From positions 62,001-126,000 of the forward strand of contig NZ_MSDO01000004.1 of the NCBI RefSeq assembly GCF_001937195.1: a stretch of 64,000 nucleotides of DNA, read 5' to 3'. A program made the translations under genes and the position numbers. The notes beneath the pieces are model-generated. The model worked only from the letters and a program-made list of their open reading frames with translations, was not told the origin of the DNA and did no database searches. Every line of letters starts with the position of its first letter. Within the stretch, counting starts at the first letter, position 1. Positions 1-7,183 of this stretch are shown piece after piece. This DNA comes from Salinicola socius. Its GTDB lineage: Bacteria > Pseudomonadota > Gammaproteobacteria > Pseudomonadales > Halomonadaceae.

Positions 1-596
1 GTCTCCTCGAGCGTGATATCAAGCGCCTCGAGCCGAAGAGATAGCGGCAGCTCGATTCGTGCGCCGGTTTTCTGTTGCTCCACTCTCAGGTGCCCATCCA
101 CGATGTGGGATTTCCGCATGGTGATCAGGTCGGAGCGCCGCTGCCCTGTTACGAGCGCGAGGATGAGTAGATACGACTCCCAGGGTAACGCGTTGCGGCA
201 TGACCAGGCGTAGATCGCCTGCCACTCCTCGAACATAAGCCGAGCCCGGTTGACCGGCACCCGAGGTGGTTTGACCGGGACCGCGGGATTCGAATCGATA
301 ATCCCCTCGTAAACCGCTGCGAGGAACATCGACTCAGCCTCCCAGCGAACACTCCGCGCCGTGGATCCTCGGCCGGAATCCATGATGCTGTTGACCGCTC
401 GTAACACATCAAATGGTCGGACATCGCGAACGGCCATCGTTCCGATGTGATGAGTGAGGTGGCGGACGTGAGTACGTCGGTTCGAGAGCGTCTTGGGTTT
501 CAGGTTTTGGCTGCGAATCTGCTCGATGTATTGCTCGGCAAACGACTCGACGGTGACGCGCCGCTGCTTCCAGCGGTGAAAGATCGAATGCGCCAT
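1..596 (-). CDS. Tyrosine recombinase (phage-type integrase), partial at left edge
   Basis: Reading leftward from an ATG at 596, the frame stays open to the window edge (about 198 codons). The first ~110 residues form an all-helical, SAM-like core-binding region containing VESFAEQYIEQIR and LKPKTLSNRRTHVRHL. The catalytic domain follows, with the box I motif LVTGQRRSDLITMRKSHI, which supplies the first catalytic Arg. Next comes the beta-hairpin with the catalytic Lys in EQQKTGARIELPL. The His-X-X-Arg and Tyr boxes lie beyond the left edge. The start sits 2 bases after the stop of the upstream gene at 599-949, so the two are almost certainly cotranscribed. There is no good Shine-Dalgarno and the frame is open further upstream, so the start is uncertain. 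Probable function: site-specific integration or excision of a genomic island or prophage. The family is clear; the element type is not. Confidence 0.88.
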   Translation of the reverse strand, partial: MAHSIFHRWKQRRVTVESFAEQYIEQIRSQNLKPKTLSNRRTHVRHLTHHIGTMAVRDVRPFDVLRAVNSIMDSGRGSTARSVRWEAESMFLAAVYEGIIDSNPAVPVKPPRVPVNRARLMFEEWQAIYAWSCRNALPWESYLLILALVTGQRRSDLITMRKSHIVDGHLRVEQQKTGARIELPLSLRLEALDITLEE

Positions 597-598
597 TC

Positions 599-949
599 CT
601 AGTAACCGAGCGATTCGATTAGTGCTACGCGCTCGGCGAGTGTCATATCGCGCACCCGAGCAGCGAGGTCGCGTCGTTCTGTTAGATCGCCGGCGTCGCT
701 GTCCTCTATCTCGTCGTCGAGGTGTTTGATCAGTAATGGTTCGACGTGAGAGCCAGACAGTGTGCTGCCGACGATCACGCGTTCATTCTCGGTGAGCGTG
801 GGAACATTGCTGCACACTAGCCGATAGCGTTCGGCCACCGTGGCCAGACGCTGGCTCAGGCTTTGACCGTTACGGAGATTGTCTGCGACCTGCTGGAGCG
901 GTGGGCTCAGGTAGATGCTGGGGCGCTTGGCCTTGCGGTTCTCAGTCAT
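599..949 (-). CDS. Small protein upstream of integrase, unknown function
   Basis: A 116-residue protein with a GGAG ribosome site 8 bases before the ATG at 949. A longer frame extends to 1078, but this start has the better site. The N-terminus is basic (MTENRKAKRPSIYLSPPLQQ), resembling the short 'RPSIYL' entry of ribbon-helix-helix or plasmid-type DNA-binding proteins. The rest is helical and acidic, ending in LAERVALIESLGY. It sits between the 1038-1523 gene and the recombinase, with a 2-base gap to the recombinase. I do not recognise the family with certainty. From position and N-terminal character it could be a recombination directionality or accessory factor, or a repressor; that is inference. 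Confidence 0.7.
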   Translation of the reverse strand: MTENRKAKRPSIYLSPPLQQVADNLRNGQSLSQRLATVAERYRLVCSNVPTLTENERVIVGSTLSGSHVEPLLIKHLDDEIEDSDAGDLTERRDLAARVRDMTLAERVALIESLGY

Positions 950-1037
950 GGATAGCTCCAATGAAATGCCCCGGCCATGGCCGGAGGTAGCGTGGTCAGT
1001 GGTACCGCCCGCCGACAAAGGCGGACGGAGGTTGATT

Positions 1038-1523
1038 TCATGCCATCCAGGCTTTAGCGGTAGCTGCGTTGGCGGCATGGAGAGCCGTAATCTGATCAGC
1101 CAGCTTGATGATTATCGGCGTGTCGCCGTTGTCACGTGCGGTTGAAGCGGCGGCGGAGAGTTCCTGATACCGATTTTCCAGTGCGGGGGATTGCCAGATT
1201 GTTTGTGAGGCGCTTGTGATCATCCAGCATGCGGCCTTCATTCGGCTGAGGCTCACGTGATCTGCCAGACGTTCACCGACATCGAAACCCGCATCGTAGT
1301 GGGCGCTCAGAAGTTCCAGCAGTCGCTCCGGGGTGGTGTTGGTGACATCGAGTAGCGCGAGCTGCAGGGGTTCGGAAAACGGCTGAGTGGCTTTGTCGAT
1401 TTCATCGAGCCTCACGATCGAGAGAAGCTGAATCTTGATGGCAGTGTCAGCAGCACTTGCCGTAGTGGAGTAGGTCCGAAGAGTGCGGTCGGTGGCTTCG
1501 ATGAGAGCAATGTTCAGGGTCAT
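1038..1523 (-). CDS. Hypothetical protein, first gene of the integrase operon
   Basis: A 161-residue protein with a strong AAGGAG site 7 bases before its ATG. It is almost entirely helical, with no signal peptide, membrane segment or cysteine-rich motif. It starts MTLNIALIEATDRTLRTYS and ends in an alanine-rich helix. It is followed after ~90 bases by the 599-949 gene and then the recombinase, all leftward, so it probably opens a three-gene operon. The only nearby regulatory signal is the perfect dyad at 1600-1624 upstream. I do not recognise the family and assign no function. Confidence 0.72.
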   Translation of the reverse strand: MTLNIALIEATDRTLRTYSTTASAADTAIKIQLLSIVRLDEIDKATQPFSEPLQLALLDVTNTTPERLLELLSAHYDAGFDVGERLADHVSLSRMKAACWMITSASQTIWQSPALENRYQELSAAASTARDNGDTPIIIKLADQITALHAANAATAKAWMA

Positions 1524-1599
1524 GATGTGGCTCCTTGGTTCTGCGCCCGGGATGGGCCAGTTCGCTTAGGATGTGGGCGTTGTCTGCCCTTCGTGACTA

Positions 1600-1624
1600 A
1601 AGGTACTACCCCAGGTAGTACCTT
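1600..1624. promoter_or_regulatory. Operator-like perfect dyad between divergent genes
   Basis: Arms AAGGTACTACC (1600-1610) and GGTAGTACCTT (1614-1624) are perfect reverse complements separated by CCA. The site lies 77 bases upstream of the leftward integrase operon and ~97 bases upstream of the rightward nuclease gene at 1721. No T-tract follows on either strand, which argues for a protein-binding site rather than a terminator. It could bind a repressor controlling the recombinase operon. Confidence 0.6.
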
Positions 1625-1720
1625 GCAAGTTTTCGCGCAATTTCCTTTGAAGTCGCCTGCGTGGATCATTTGGCAAGCGTCAGGTAGGTTGCCCCTCCAT
1701 TTCCGTGATCGGGCAATCTT

Positions 1721-2800
1721 ATGACCGGCTGTAACAAGGGCTTTTCTACGGCTTCGCTAGTGCTTGCTTCATTCGGCTTCTCAATGGCAGCTAGTGCCGA
1801 CATTACCGTTGGTAGCTGGAACCTAAAGCACCTCGGCTGGAATAACGAGAAGCGCCTGGATGCCGTGGCCGATGTCGCGAAGGGCGCCGACCTGTGGGCA
1901 CTCGAGGAAGTGATGGATGACAACGCTGTCACCCAGCTTGAGGGCGAACTGGAGAGGCAGACCGGTGAGGAGTGGAGCTCGATGATCTCGCACACGGTGG
2001 GGCGCAGCTCGTACCGCGAGAGTTACGCCTACCTGTGGCGGGACAGCGCCGTTGAGTACACCAAGGGCGCCGTTGTGTACCTGGATCCCGGCGACCTGTT
2101 CGCGCGCGAGCCGTACCTGGCGGAGTTCCGGGAAAAGGGTACCGGCGACACGATCGCGATGGCCGCGGTGCACATCGTCTACGGCGACAACCGTGCCGAT
2201 CGTACGCCGGAGATCCGCGAGCTGACCAGTATCTGGGAGTGGATGCGCGAGGTCTATCCGGATAGCGCCCGCGTCATCGCCGGTGATTTCAACCTACCGC
2301 CGAGCGATTCCGTTTGGCAGCCGCTACGTGATACCGGCGCCCAGCCAGCCATTACCCATGGCGCCACGACCCTGAGCGAGACCAACGGCCAATACGTCAG
2401 CCTTTATGACAACTTCTGGTATGACCCCGCCGAACTCAGCGTGACCGGTACCGGCATCGTACGCTTTCCCGAAATTCTCAACATCGATCATGCCACCGCT
2501 CGCGACATCGTTTCAGACCATGCCCCCGTCTACCTGACCACGGGCAATGCGCAGGCGAGATTCTCTGGTGCGGATGAGCTGGCGGGCGAGGGTGGCCAGG
2601 CGGGTGGTCCAAGCTGCATTGATCTAGACACCGCCACGACGAGCGATCTGGACCGGCTGCCCAATGTCGGCCCGGCCCGAGCACAAGACATCATCGACGG
2701 GCGGCCCTGGGCGAGCGCCGATGATCTGGCGCGCATCAGCGGGATCGGTGCATCACGGGCGCATGAGATCGCGGCGAGCGGGCTGGTATGTGGTACCTGA
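1721..2800 (+). CDS. Secreted endonuclease/exonuclease/phosphatase-family nuclease with C-terminal HhH
   Basis: A 359-residue protein. Residues 1-26 look like a signal peptide with an ASA-D cleavage site, so the enzyme should be exported. Residues ~27-275 carry the DNase I-like EEP fold: GSWNLKHLGW (Asn34), LEEVMDD (Glu62), AGDFNLPP and the C-terminal SDHAPVY. After a Gly/Glu-rich linker, residues ~298-357 form a ComEA-like helix-hairpin-helix DNA-binding domain (LPNVGPARAQDIIDG and ISGIGASRAHEIA). The combination suggests a periplasmic or extracellular DNase acting on double-stranded DNA. The ribosome site is weak. It diverges from the integrase operon across the dyad at 1600-1624. The fold is confident; specificity is unknown. 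Confidence 0.85.
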   Translation: MTGCNKGFSTASLVLASFGFSMAASADITVGSWNLKHLGWNNEKRLDAVADVAKGADLWALEEVMDDNAVTQLEGELERQTGEEWSSMISHTVGRSSYRESYAYLWRDSAVEYTKGAVVYLDPGDLFAREPYLAEFREKGTGDTIAMAAVHIVYGDNRADRTPEIRELTSIWEWMREVYPDSARVIAGDFNLPPSDSVWQPLRDTGAQPAITHGATTLSETNGQYVSLYDNFWYDPAELSVTGTGIVRFPEILNIDHATARDIVSDHAPVYLTTGNAQARFSGADELAGEGGQAGGPSCIDLDTATTSDLDRLPNVGPARAQDIIDGRPWASADDLARISGIGASRAHEIAASGLVCGT

Positions 2801-2892
2801 GACCATGGTTTACGAGCAAGTCTCTCGGTCGTTGGCTAGGGTGAGCAGAGTATGGATATCGATAGAGCACAACATCAAAAGCGAGGTGGCGA

Positions 2893-3294
2893 ATGCGTGG
2901 ATTTCTACTGGTTTCGGGCTTGGCACTGGCGAGTCTGAGCGGACTGGTCCAAGCGGCCTCTTCCTGCGACGAGGCAACCACTCAGCAGGAGATGAACACC
3001 TGCGCGGGCGAGGGCTACCAAGCTGCGGACAAGGAGCTGAATACAACCTATGGCGAGATCATGGGCCGGCTCGACAGCGACTCGAAGAATCGGCTGAAGA
3101 CAGCCCAACGGACATGGATCAAGTTTCGGGACGCCGAATGTGAATTCGTGAGTGGGCCGACCTCTGGTGGCAGTGCCAATTCAATGGTCAAAGCCGGATG
3201 CCTGGAGAATCTGACCCAGCAGCGCACCGAGACGTTGAAGAGCTACTCGCAGTGCGAAGAGGGCGATCTGAGTTGCCCGGTTCCACGACAATAG
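2893..3294 (+). CDS. LprI/DUF1311-family periplasmic protein
   Basis: A 133-residue protein with a signal peptide (MRGFLLVSGLALASLSGLVQA) and a mature part typical of the lysozyme-inhibitor LprI-like DUF1311 family. Diagnostic elements are CDEATTQQEMNTCAGEGYQAADKELN near the N-terminus, then LKTAQRTWIKFRDAECEF and GCLENLTQQRTETL. Six cysteines in the mature part fit disulfides in the periplasm. A GAGGTGG site precedes the ATG. Family members can inhibit C-type lysozyme, but many are uncharacterised, so that role is only a possibility here. It stands 92 bases after the nuclease, same strand. Confidence 0.85.
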   Translation: MRGFLLVSGLALASLSGLVQAASSCDEATTQQEMNTCAGEGYQAADKELNTTYGEIMGRLDSDSKNRLKTAQRTWIKFRDAECEFVSGPTSGGSANSMVKAGCLENLTQQRTETLKSYSQCEEGDLSCPVPRQ

Positions 3295-3396
3295 ATCATC
3301 GGGAATGGCAATGCTGGCGGAGAAGAGATCGTCATTGTGATGACATAACAATGGAGGGTAGGCCTATGTTGGGATGATCAACAGAGGAGATCACTT

Positions 3397-3549
3397 ATGT
3401 CTGAAGAAACGTGTGCATGCCCGAAATGCGACTGCAAAGTTACTGATCAATCACCCGAGGCAAATGGAAAACTGTATTGCTGCCAAGCCTGCGCCGACGG
3501 CCATACTGATGGTAGTAAGGGATGCGGTCACAATTGCGCGTGCGGCTGA
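3397..3549 (+). CDS. Bacterial metallothionein (SmtA/BmtA type)
   Basis: A 50-residue protein with an AGAGGAGA site 7 bases before its ATG. It has nine cysteines (6, 8, 11, 13, 28, 29, 32, 43, 47, 49 including the terminal CACG pair, ten in all) and histidines at 36 and 45. The arrangement is CACPKCDCK, then LYCCQACADGH, then GCGHNCACG. This matches Pseudomonas/Synechococcus-type metallothioneins, including the central YCC-x-x-C-A-x-GH segment. Such proteins bind Zn(II), Cd(II) and Cu(I) through thiolate clusters in the cytoplasm. It appears monocistronic and is followed by a hairpin at 3557-3583. The neighbourhood has another Cys-rich zinc protein at 3906. Confidence 0.92.
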   Translation: MSEETCACPKCDCKVTDQSPEANGKLYCCQACADGHTDGSKGCGHNCACG

Positions 3550-3556
3550 TCTGAAT

Positions 3557-3583
3557 GTCTCGGCGGCGCTCAGCTGCCGAGAC
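3557..3583 (+). terminator. Hairpin after the metallothionein gene
   Basis: Arms GTCTCGGC (3557-3564) and GCCGAGAC (3576-3583) form an 8-bp stem with an 11-base loop, 8 bases after the stop codon. No U-tract follows, so it may be a weak terminator or an mRNA-stabilising hairpin. The stretch from 3584 to 3905 holds no gene I can support. Confidence 0.5.
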
Positions 3584-3905
3584 CTATTCCAGCCTGAGTC
3601 CCCCAACGTAGGCCAGACTCAGCGCGTGACAGCTTGTATGGTCGGTTGTATGTGCCGGCAGAAAAGTAGAGATATCGCCAGTGATAGCTATCCTGTTCGA
3701 TTCCCTTCACCCGCTCCATCGGTCATCTCAGGCCAGTCCTCTTCTCTCGACGATCGTTCCCTTCTCAAGCCATTGATTTGGCAATCCTGCTGCCTTTGTC
3801 GTGCCTGAAGCGATCGCCCCCAGGTGTCATTGGTCTTGAAGCAGGGCGCGAACGCCTGGCCGATCGACTACGCTGATGGTGATCGCTCATGAAAGGAGAC
3901 GCGCC

Positions 3906-4142
3906 ATGGCAGAAGCCCATGCTCAGTGCCCGAAATGTGGTCAGCAGACGCTGGATGTACCCTCGGGAGACGCCCCGGACGAGCAAGTCCATTGTGTCTC
4001 ATGCGGTGCGATTGTCGGCAAAAAGTCGGACTTTACTGTCGACATGCAAAAGCGGGAGGAGACATTCGTCAAGGAGGAGATCGCCGACGGGGTAGAGAAG
4101 GCGCTTCCCGGTGGCGATGCTTCCAAAGACACCGGCCGTTGA
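3906..4142 (+). CDS. Small zinc-ribbon protein
   Basis: A 78-residue protein with AAAGGAGA 7 bases before its ATG; an upstream frame extension to 3876 lacks such a site. Residues 8-35 form a zinc ribbon: CPKCGQQTL, then VHCVSCGAIVG, two CxxC knuckles about 20 residues apart. A charged helical tail follows (KREETFVKEEIADGVEKAL). No catalytic domain is visible. It probably binds one zinc ion and acts as a small regulatory or stress protein, but no specific family name can be given. Confidence 0.75.
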   Translation: MAEAHAQCPKCGQQTLDVPSGDAPDEQVHCVSCGAIVGKKSDFTVDMQKREETFVKEEIADGVEKALPGGDASKDTGR

Positions 4143-4233
4143 GACGATGCTTCCGGAAGTCGAGGCCAGTTCCAAAAGTCGGAGTGATGGGGAAGGGCGC
4201 CACTCACCGGGATGGCGCCCTCGGTCACCCAAG

Positions 4234-4476
4234 TCATTGTGGCTCGAGTCTGGGACGTCCTTGCGGGCCTATTGGATGTTCGAGGGCCAGGCGAATGGCC
4301 TTTTCTCTGTCAATTCCCCTGTCTATCAGCTTCTTCAGCCGTGTCTTGAGCGTGCTTAGGGGCATCCCGTGCCGTTCGGCAAGAACTGCCAGACTCTCAC
4401 GCTTGGGTTCTCGACCTCTTTTTGTCATGAGAGGTGCTGCGCGGTCCTTTGCCGTCATTCTCATCGCCCACCCCAT
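4234..4476 (-). CDS. Putative small helix-turn-helix protein
   Basis: An 80-residue frame; a start at 4428 (MTKRGREPKRE, 64 residues) is equally possible, and neither start has a clear ribosome site. The core reads LAVLAERHGMPLSTLKTRLKKLIDRGIDREKAIRLALEHP. This is a compact helix-turn-helix followed by the 'G-x-x-x-x-K-A-L-x-x-P' pattern seen in phage and island proteins that carry short DNA-binding repeats. It is very basic. Its location in the accessory left part of the window fits. Moderate confidence that it is a real gene. Confidence 0.5.
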   Translation of the reverse strand: MGWAMRMTAKDRAAPLMTKRGREPKRESLAVLAERHGMPLSTLKTRLKKLIDRGIDREKAIRLALEHPIGPQGRPRLEPQ

Positions 4477-4628
4477 CTGCTGCCATCTCGATACGCCATC
4501 TCATGGTACGCATTGATACATGAACGGCAGAGGAGCGGATAAGTTGAGCAGAATCACACCTGTCTTCCATGGGCTACCGGATTTTCTGTCCGGGGCAGCG
4601 ATTCAAACGGTGATATCCGGCTACCAAC

Positions 4629-5018
4629 CTAGGACCTGACCAGTCGTTGCGTCATCAGCTTCTTGACGGCCTGCGCCGCACTCTCGCGCGTCTGCGCGGG
4701 GGGAGGATGCGCGGCAATGGTTTCAGAGTCAGGAGAATGATTTCCGGTAACGTGGTCGGGGGGCAAGGAAATCGACGCCGCAGGTTCTATCGAGGGCGGA
4801 AGCGTTGTCGTCAGATGAAAATCGTGTTGGCCACAAAACTGTGCGGACTTGAGTTGTTGTCGGTGATGATGTCGGTTCAACCATCTCGCCTCTTCCATGG
4901 CGGCGGGGCGGTTGAAATAGACGTTCATGCACGCGCCGTTTCGACGAAAATCGGCAACGACGAAGTGTTCATCAGGCATGTTGGAATTGACGATACGCAC
5001 GAAGTAGCGATTCGACAT
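4629..5018 (-). CDS. Hypothetical protein
   Basis: A 129-residue protein with a GGAG site 7 bases before the ATG at 5018. The N-terminal ~55 residues look like a compact domain (MSNRYFVRIVNSNMPDEHFVVADF, then a segment rich in Arg and His: ARWLNRHHHRQQ). The C-terminal half is Pro/Ser/Ala-rich and probably disordered, ending in a short amphipathic helix. No signal peptide or membrane segment. I do not recognise the family. The ~430 bases upstream (5019-5450) contain no other gene. Confidence 0.6.
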   Translation of the reverse strand: MSNRYFVRIVNSNMPDEHFVVADFRRNGACMNVYFNRPAAMEEARWLNRHHHRQQLKSAQFCGQHDFHLTTTLPPSIEPAASISLPPDHVTGNHSPDSETIAAHPPPAQTRESAAQAVKKLMTQRLVRS

Positions 5019-5400
5019 AGACGAGCTCCCGTCAGTATATGGCTATTAATCTACTGCCGTCTTCGGGATTACGCAGTGGGTACCGGCTTAGATGCACGTA
5101 AGAGATTGCCTCGAGCAAAAATAAATGGCCGACAAGCGTGATACGGCTAATGGAGTACTGAACTGGATGTTTAAATGATTACACTAGCAATGGCAATTTC
5201 CATCCTCCAGCGAGGTATCGATAAATTTCATGGATATCTGAGCTCAATTTGGTCTCGACGGCCCGGACTGGATGGTTCGGGTGGTTTGCCGCCCGTTTGA
5301 ATTGACGACAATCTCGTTCGCCAGTCCGCGGTAACGACTCGTGGGGGAGTAGACCCGAGAATGGAAGGGGCGAGGGTTGAGCGAAAATAAGATGTTCAGA

Positions 5401-5437
5401 TGGGCGGCGAACCCTCCTGGCGAATGGGAGCCGCCCA
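5401..5437 (-). terminator. Hairpin downstream of the 49-residue gene
   Basis: Arms TGGGCGGC (5401-5408) and GCCGCCCA (5430-5437) flank a 21-base loop that can pair partly. It lies 14 bases after the stop of the leftward small gene at 5451-5600. There is no clean U-tract on the minus strand, so termination is plausible only. Confidence 0.4.
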
Positions 5438-5450
5438 GGTGTCAGCTGTT

Positions 5451-5600
5451 CTAGCGGGGTTTGCGACCGTTGTCCGTTGGCGAGTTGCCTTTGCGCTGCT
5501 GATATTTGCTGTAGGCCTGCTTGGCCGTTTGTTTGGCTTTCTCGCGGTTTTCCGGCTTTCTGAACCAGTTCGCGATGGCGGCGCCGATCAACTTTTTCAT
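5451..5600 (-). CDS. 49-residue basic amphipathic protein
   Basis: A short frame: ATG at 5600 preceded by AGGGG at a 5-base spacing, stop TAG at 5451-5453. The protein begins MKKLIGAAIANWFRKPENRE, continues with a Lys/Gln/Ala-rich helix (KAKQTAKQAYSKYQQRKG) and has a polar tail. The N-terminal stretch is an amphipathic helix too short for a signal peptide. Charge periodicity is protein-like. The overlapping larger frames (5179-5751 leftward, 5400-5699 rightward) look random in composition. No family recognised. Confidence 0.6.
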   Translation of the reverse strand: MKKLIGAAIANWFRKPENREKAKQTAKQAYSKYQQRKGNSPTDNGRKPR

Positions 5601-5657
5601 GACGTACCCCTGAGCTGGATGGGTCGACTTCTCGATAGTCTATCGAGTCGTGGTTAC

Positions 5658-5796
5658 GCTCTGTCTGAAAAATGCCTGCGCTCGCCCATACGGCGTTAAA
5701 AATTGACTCAAAATGCTCATTTACACCTCGTAAACTCCGCTTTTTCGTCAATTTTTGCCTAGTTTGGCCATCGCTCGCCGATTTTTCAGACAGAGC
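5658..5796. repeat. Dispersed palindromic repeat, copy 1 (139 bp)
   Basis: Terminal inverted repeat: the left end GCTCTGTCTGAAAAAT is exactly the reverse complement of the right end. Inside are nested arms AAAAATTGAC and GTCAATTTTT around a core with TCAAAATGCTCATT, ACACC and CGTAAACT. Copy 2 at 42130-42268 has the same length and differs at only a few positions; copy 3 at 50024-50192 is diverged. No transposase is encoded. It resembles a MITE or a REP-like intergenic element. On the minus strand it is open in one frame, which makes a false N-terminus (MTKKRSLRGVNEHFES). Confidence 0.88.
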
Positions 5797-5824
5797 TTAA
5801 GGTCTTATGGTTCGGATGCCAGGC

Positions 5825-6022
5825 TCAATCAACACTGCCGATGGGAGACGTGTCGTTCCCATTGAGCCGTTCGGCTTCCATTTCGGCCTCTTCCGAAAAC
5901 GCATGGCGGGATTGTATCCAGTGATCATCGCCACTGTCGTCATAGCGCGTGTCCACCACCAGCCACTCCGGCGCCTCTTGCGTTTCGTTGATGTCAGAAT
6001 GACGAACGGCATATTGATTCAA
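5825..6022 (-). CDS. Small acidic protein with TTG start
   Basis: A 65-residue protein. No in-frame ATG gives a sensible start, but a TTG at 6022 is preceded by GGGAGG at a 5-base spacing, one of the best ribosome sites nearby. The product reads MNQYAVRHSDINETQEAPEW, continues LVVDTRYDDSGDDHWIQSRH and ends in an acidic tail with HAFSEEAEMEAERLNG. Composition is strongly acidic, as expected of a halophile cytosolic protein. No known family. It ends 29 bases from copy 1 of the dispersed repeat. Confidence 0.6.
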   Translation of the reverse strand: MNQYAVRHSDINETQEAPEWLVVDTRYDDSGDDHWIQSRHAFSEEAEMEAERLNGNDTSPIGSVD

Positions 6023-6140
6023 GCATACCTCCCGATGACCGTTTCTGCTCTGTAGTCCCATGTGGCCGTCCTGGCCGGATTCCTGACACTCCATCACTGC
6101 TGGTGCGCAGAACCGGTAGCAAACGGGATCGTTCGAACCG

Positions 6141-6164
6141 AAAAGGGGCGGAAGCCCCTTTTTT
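6141..6164 (-). terminator. Rho-independent terminator (bidirectional form)
   Basis: GGGGC (6145-6149), loop GGAA, GCCCC (6154-6158), flanked by AAAA on the left and TTTTTT on the right, so it can act on either strand. It lies 17 bases after the stop of the leftward gene at 6181-6501. Confidence 0.85.
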
Positions 6165-6180
6165 GCCGACCCCAATGACG

Positions 6181-6501
6181 TCACTGGCTTTCGATGGCTT
6201 CGCCGGCGGCGTCACTTTGGCCCTCGGCATTGATTTCGTCGAGTTGGTCGGAGTCGGGAACGTCCGTCGTTTCATCGGTTTCCGACTTGACGGCGTCCAT
6301 TGATTCGTCCGCGGCCTGACTGTGACCTGTCGCGGTATCAGACTGCTCGCCGTTGGATTTGGTAACCCCACTACCCTCGGTCAGGGGCTCTTCATTGGCG
6401 TCGTAGGCTTTCTCCATGGCGTCGCTCTGGGCAAGCGCATGACCCGCGGCGCCCATCAGCAGCATTGCGGTCAGGGAGGCAGTGATCAGATTCTTTCTCA
6501 T
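6181..6501 (-). CDS. Secreted acidic protein, unknown
   Basis: A 106-residue protein with an AAGGA site before its ATG. Residues 1-24 are a clear signal peptide (MRKNLITASLTAMLLMGAAG, cleavage after ALA). The mature 80 residues are extremely acidic, poor in hydrophobics and rich in Asp, Glu, Ser and Thr, with no cysteine, so it is probably an intrinsically disordered periplasmic protein. Such composition is common in halophiles. The gene looks monocistronic: a terminator follows and a 257-base promoter region precedes it. Function unknown. Confidence 0.8.
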   Translation of the reverse strand: MRKNLITASLTAMLLMGAAGHALAQSDAMEKAYDANEEPLTEGSGVTKSNGEQSDTATGHSQAADESMDAVKSETDETTDVPDSDQLDEINAEGQSDAAGEAIESQ

Positions 6502-6758
6502 GACAAAGTCCTTTTGCGAGAGAACAGCTATGTCGGGATAACAACGATGCCGGAGCCACGATCGTGGCTGAGCCGTTATGCCCCCTAACTATAGGCCATA
6601 AACGTAAGCTGGCAGGAAAATCTGTACACGCGGAATCTTTACGTCAGCGAGGTAGGCCGCTGCCTTGAAGTGTCTGGTTGTCGTCGCCATTTATCCGATA
6701 TCGCTACGGCCCAGTGCGTTTTGCCTGGATCGTATATGGCGACCAGGAGGGCCCGATC

Positions 6759-7013
6759 ATGAACGCTCGAGATTATCTTGCCAGGCAGGGAATCGCTCTC
6801 GACAAGGAGGAAGACAAGCCGCAGTCGCTCGAAGAGAAGGCTTGGGCTCGGGCTCGAGAGGCAGCCGAGCACGGCCCGCGTAGTGGCACGCCCCACGATT
6901 GGGAAGACTGGGATCGTTATCACGAAACGCTGGCCGCCGATTCGCGTTCGATTCATGCCAAGGCGAGCAAGACTCGCCGGGCTCGTGACGACTCCTCGAA
7001 TCGCGAACAATGA
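6759..7013 (+). CDS. Small hydrophilic protein, unknown
   Basis: An 84-residue protein starting at an ATG 7 bases after AGGAGG; the longer frame from 6678 lacks this. The sequence starts MNARDYLARQGIALDKEEDK and continues with a charged helix (LEEKAWARAREAAEHGPRSG), then a Trp/His-rich segment (HDWEDWDRYHETLAAD) and a basic tail. No signal peptide or membrane segment. Family not recognised; the strong ribosome site and biased composition support a real gene. Confidence 0.7.
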   Translation: MNARDYLARQGIALDKEEDKPQSLEEKAWARAREAAEHGPRSGTPHDWEDWDRYHETLAADSRSIHAKASKTRRARDDSSNREQ

Positions 7014-7183
7014 GCGGAAGCGCTCAATACCAAACGACGCTATGCTGGTGTTGGGTGAATCAAGACTTTTCAACGAGATGTCTTCATCTCGTCCACCTCG
7101 ACTAGCGGACAAACCGGTTGTCGAGGCACCGCAACGGATTGTCGAATACTGACAACGATGTCGTTCTGAGCAAAGGAGGCCAT

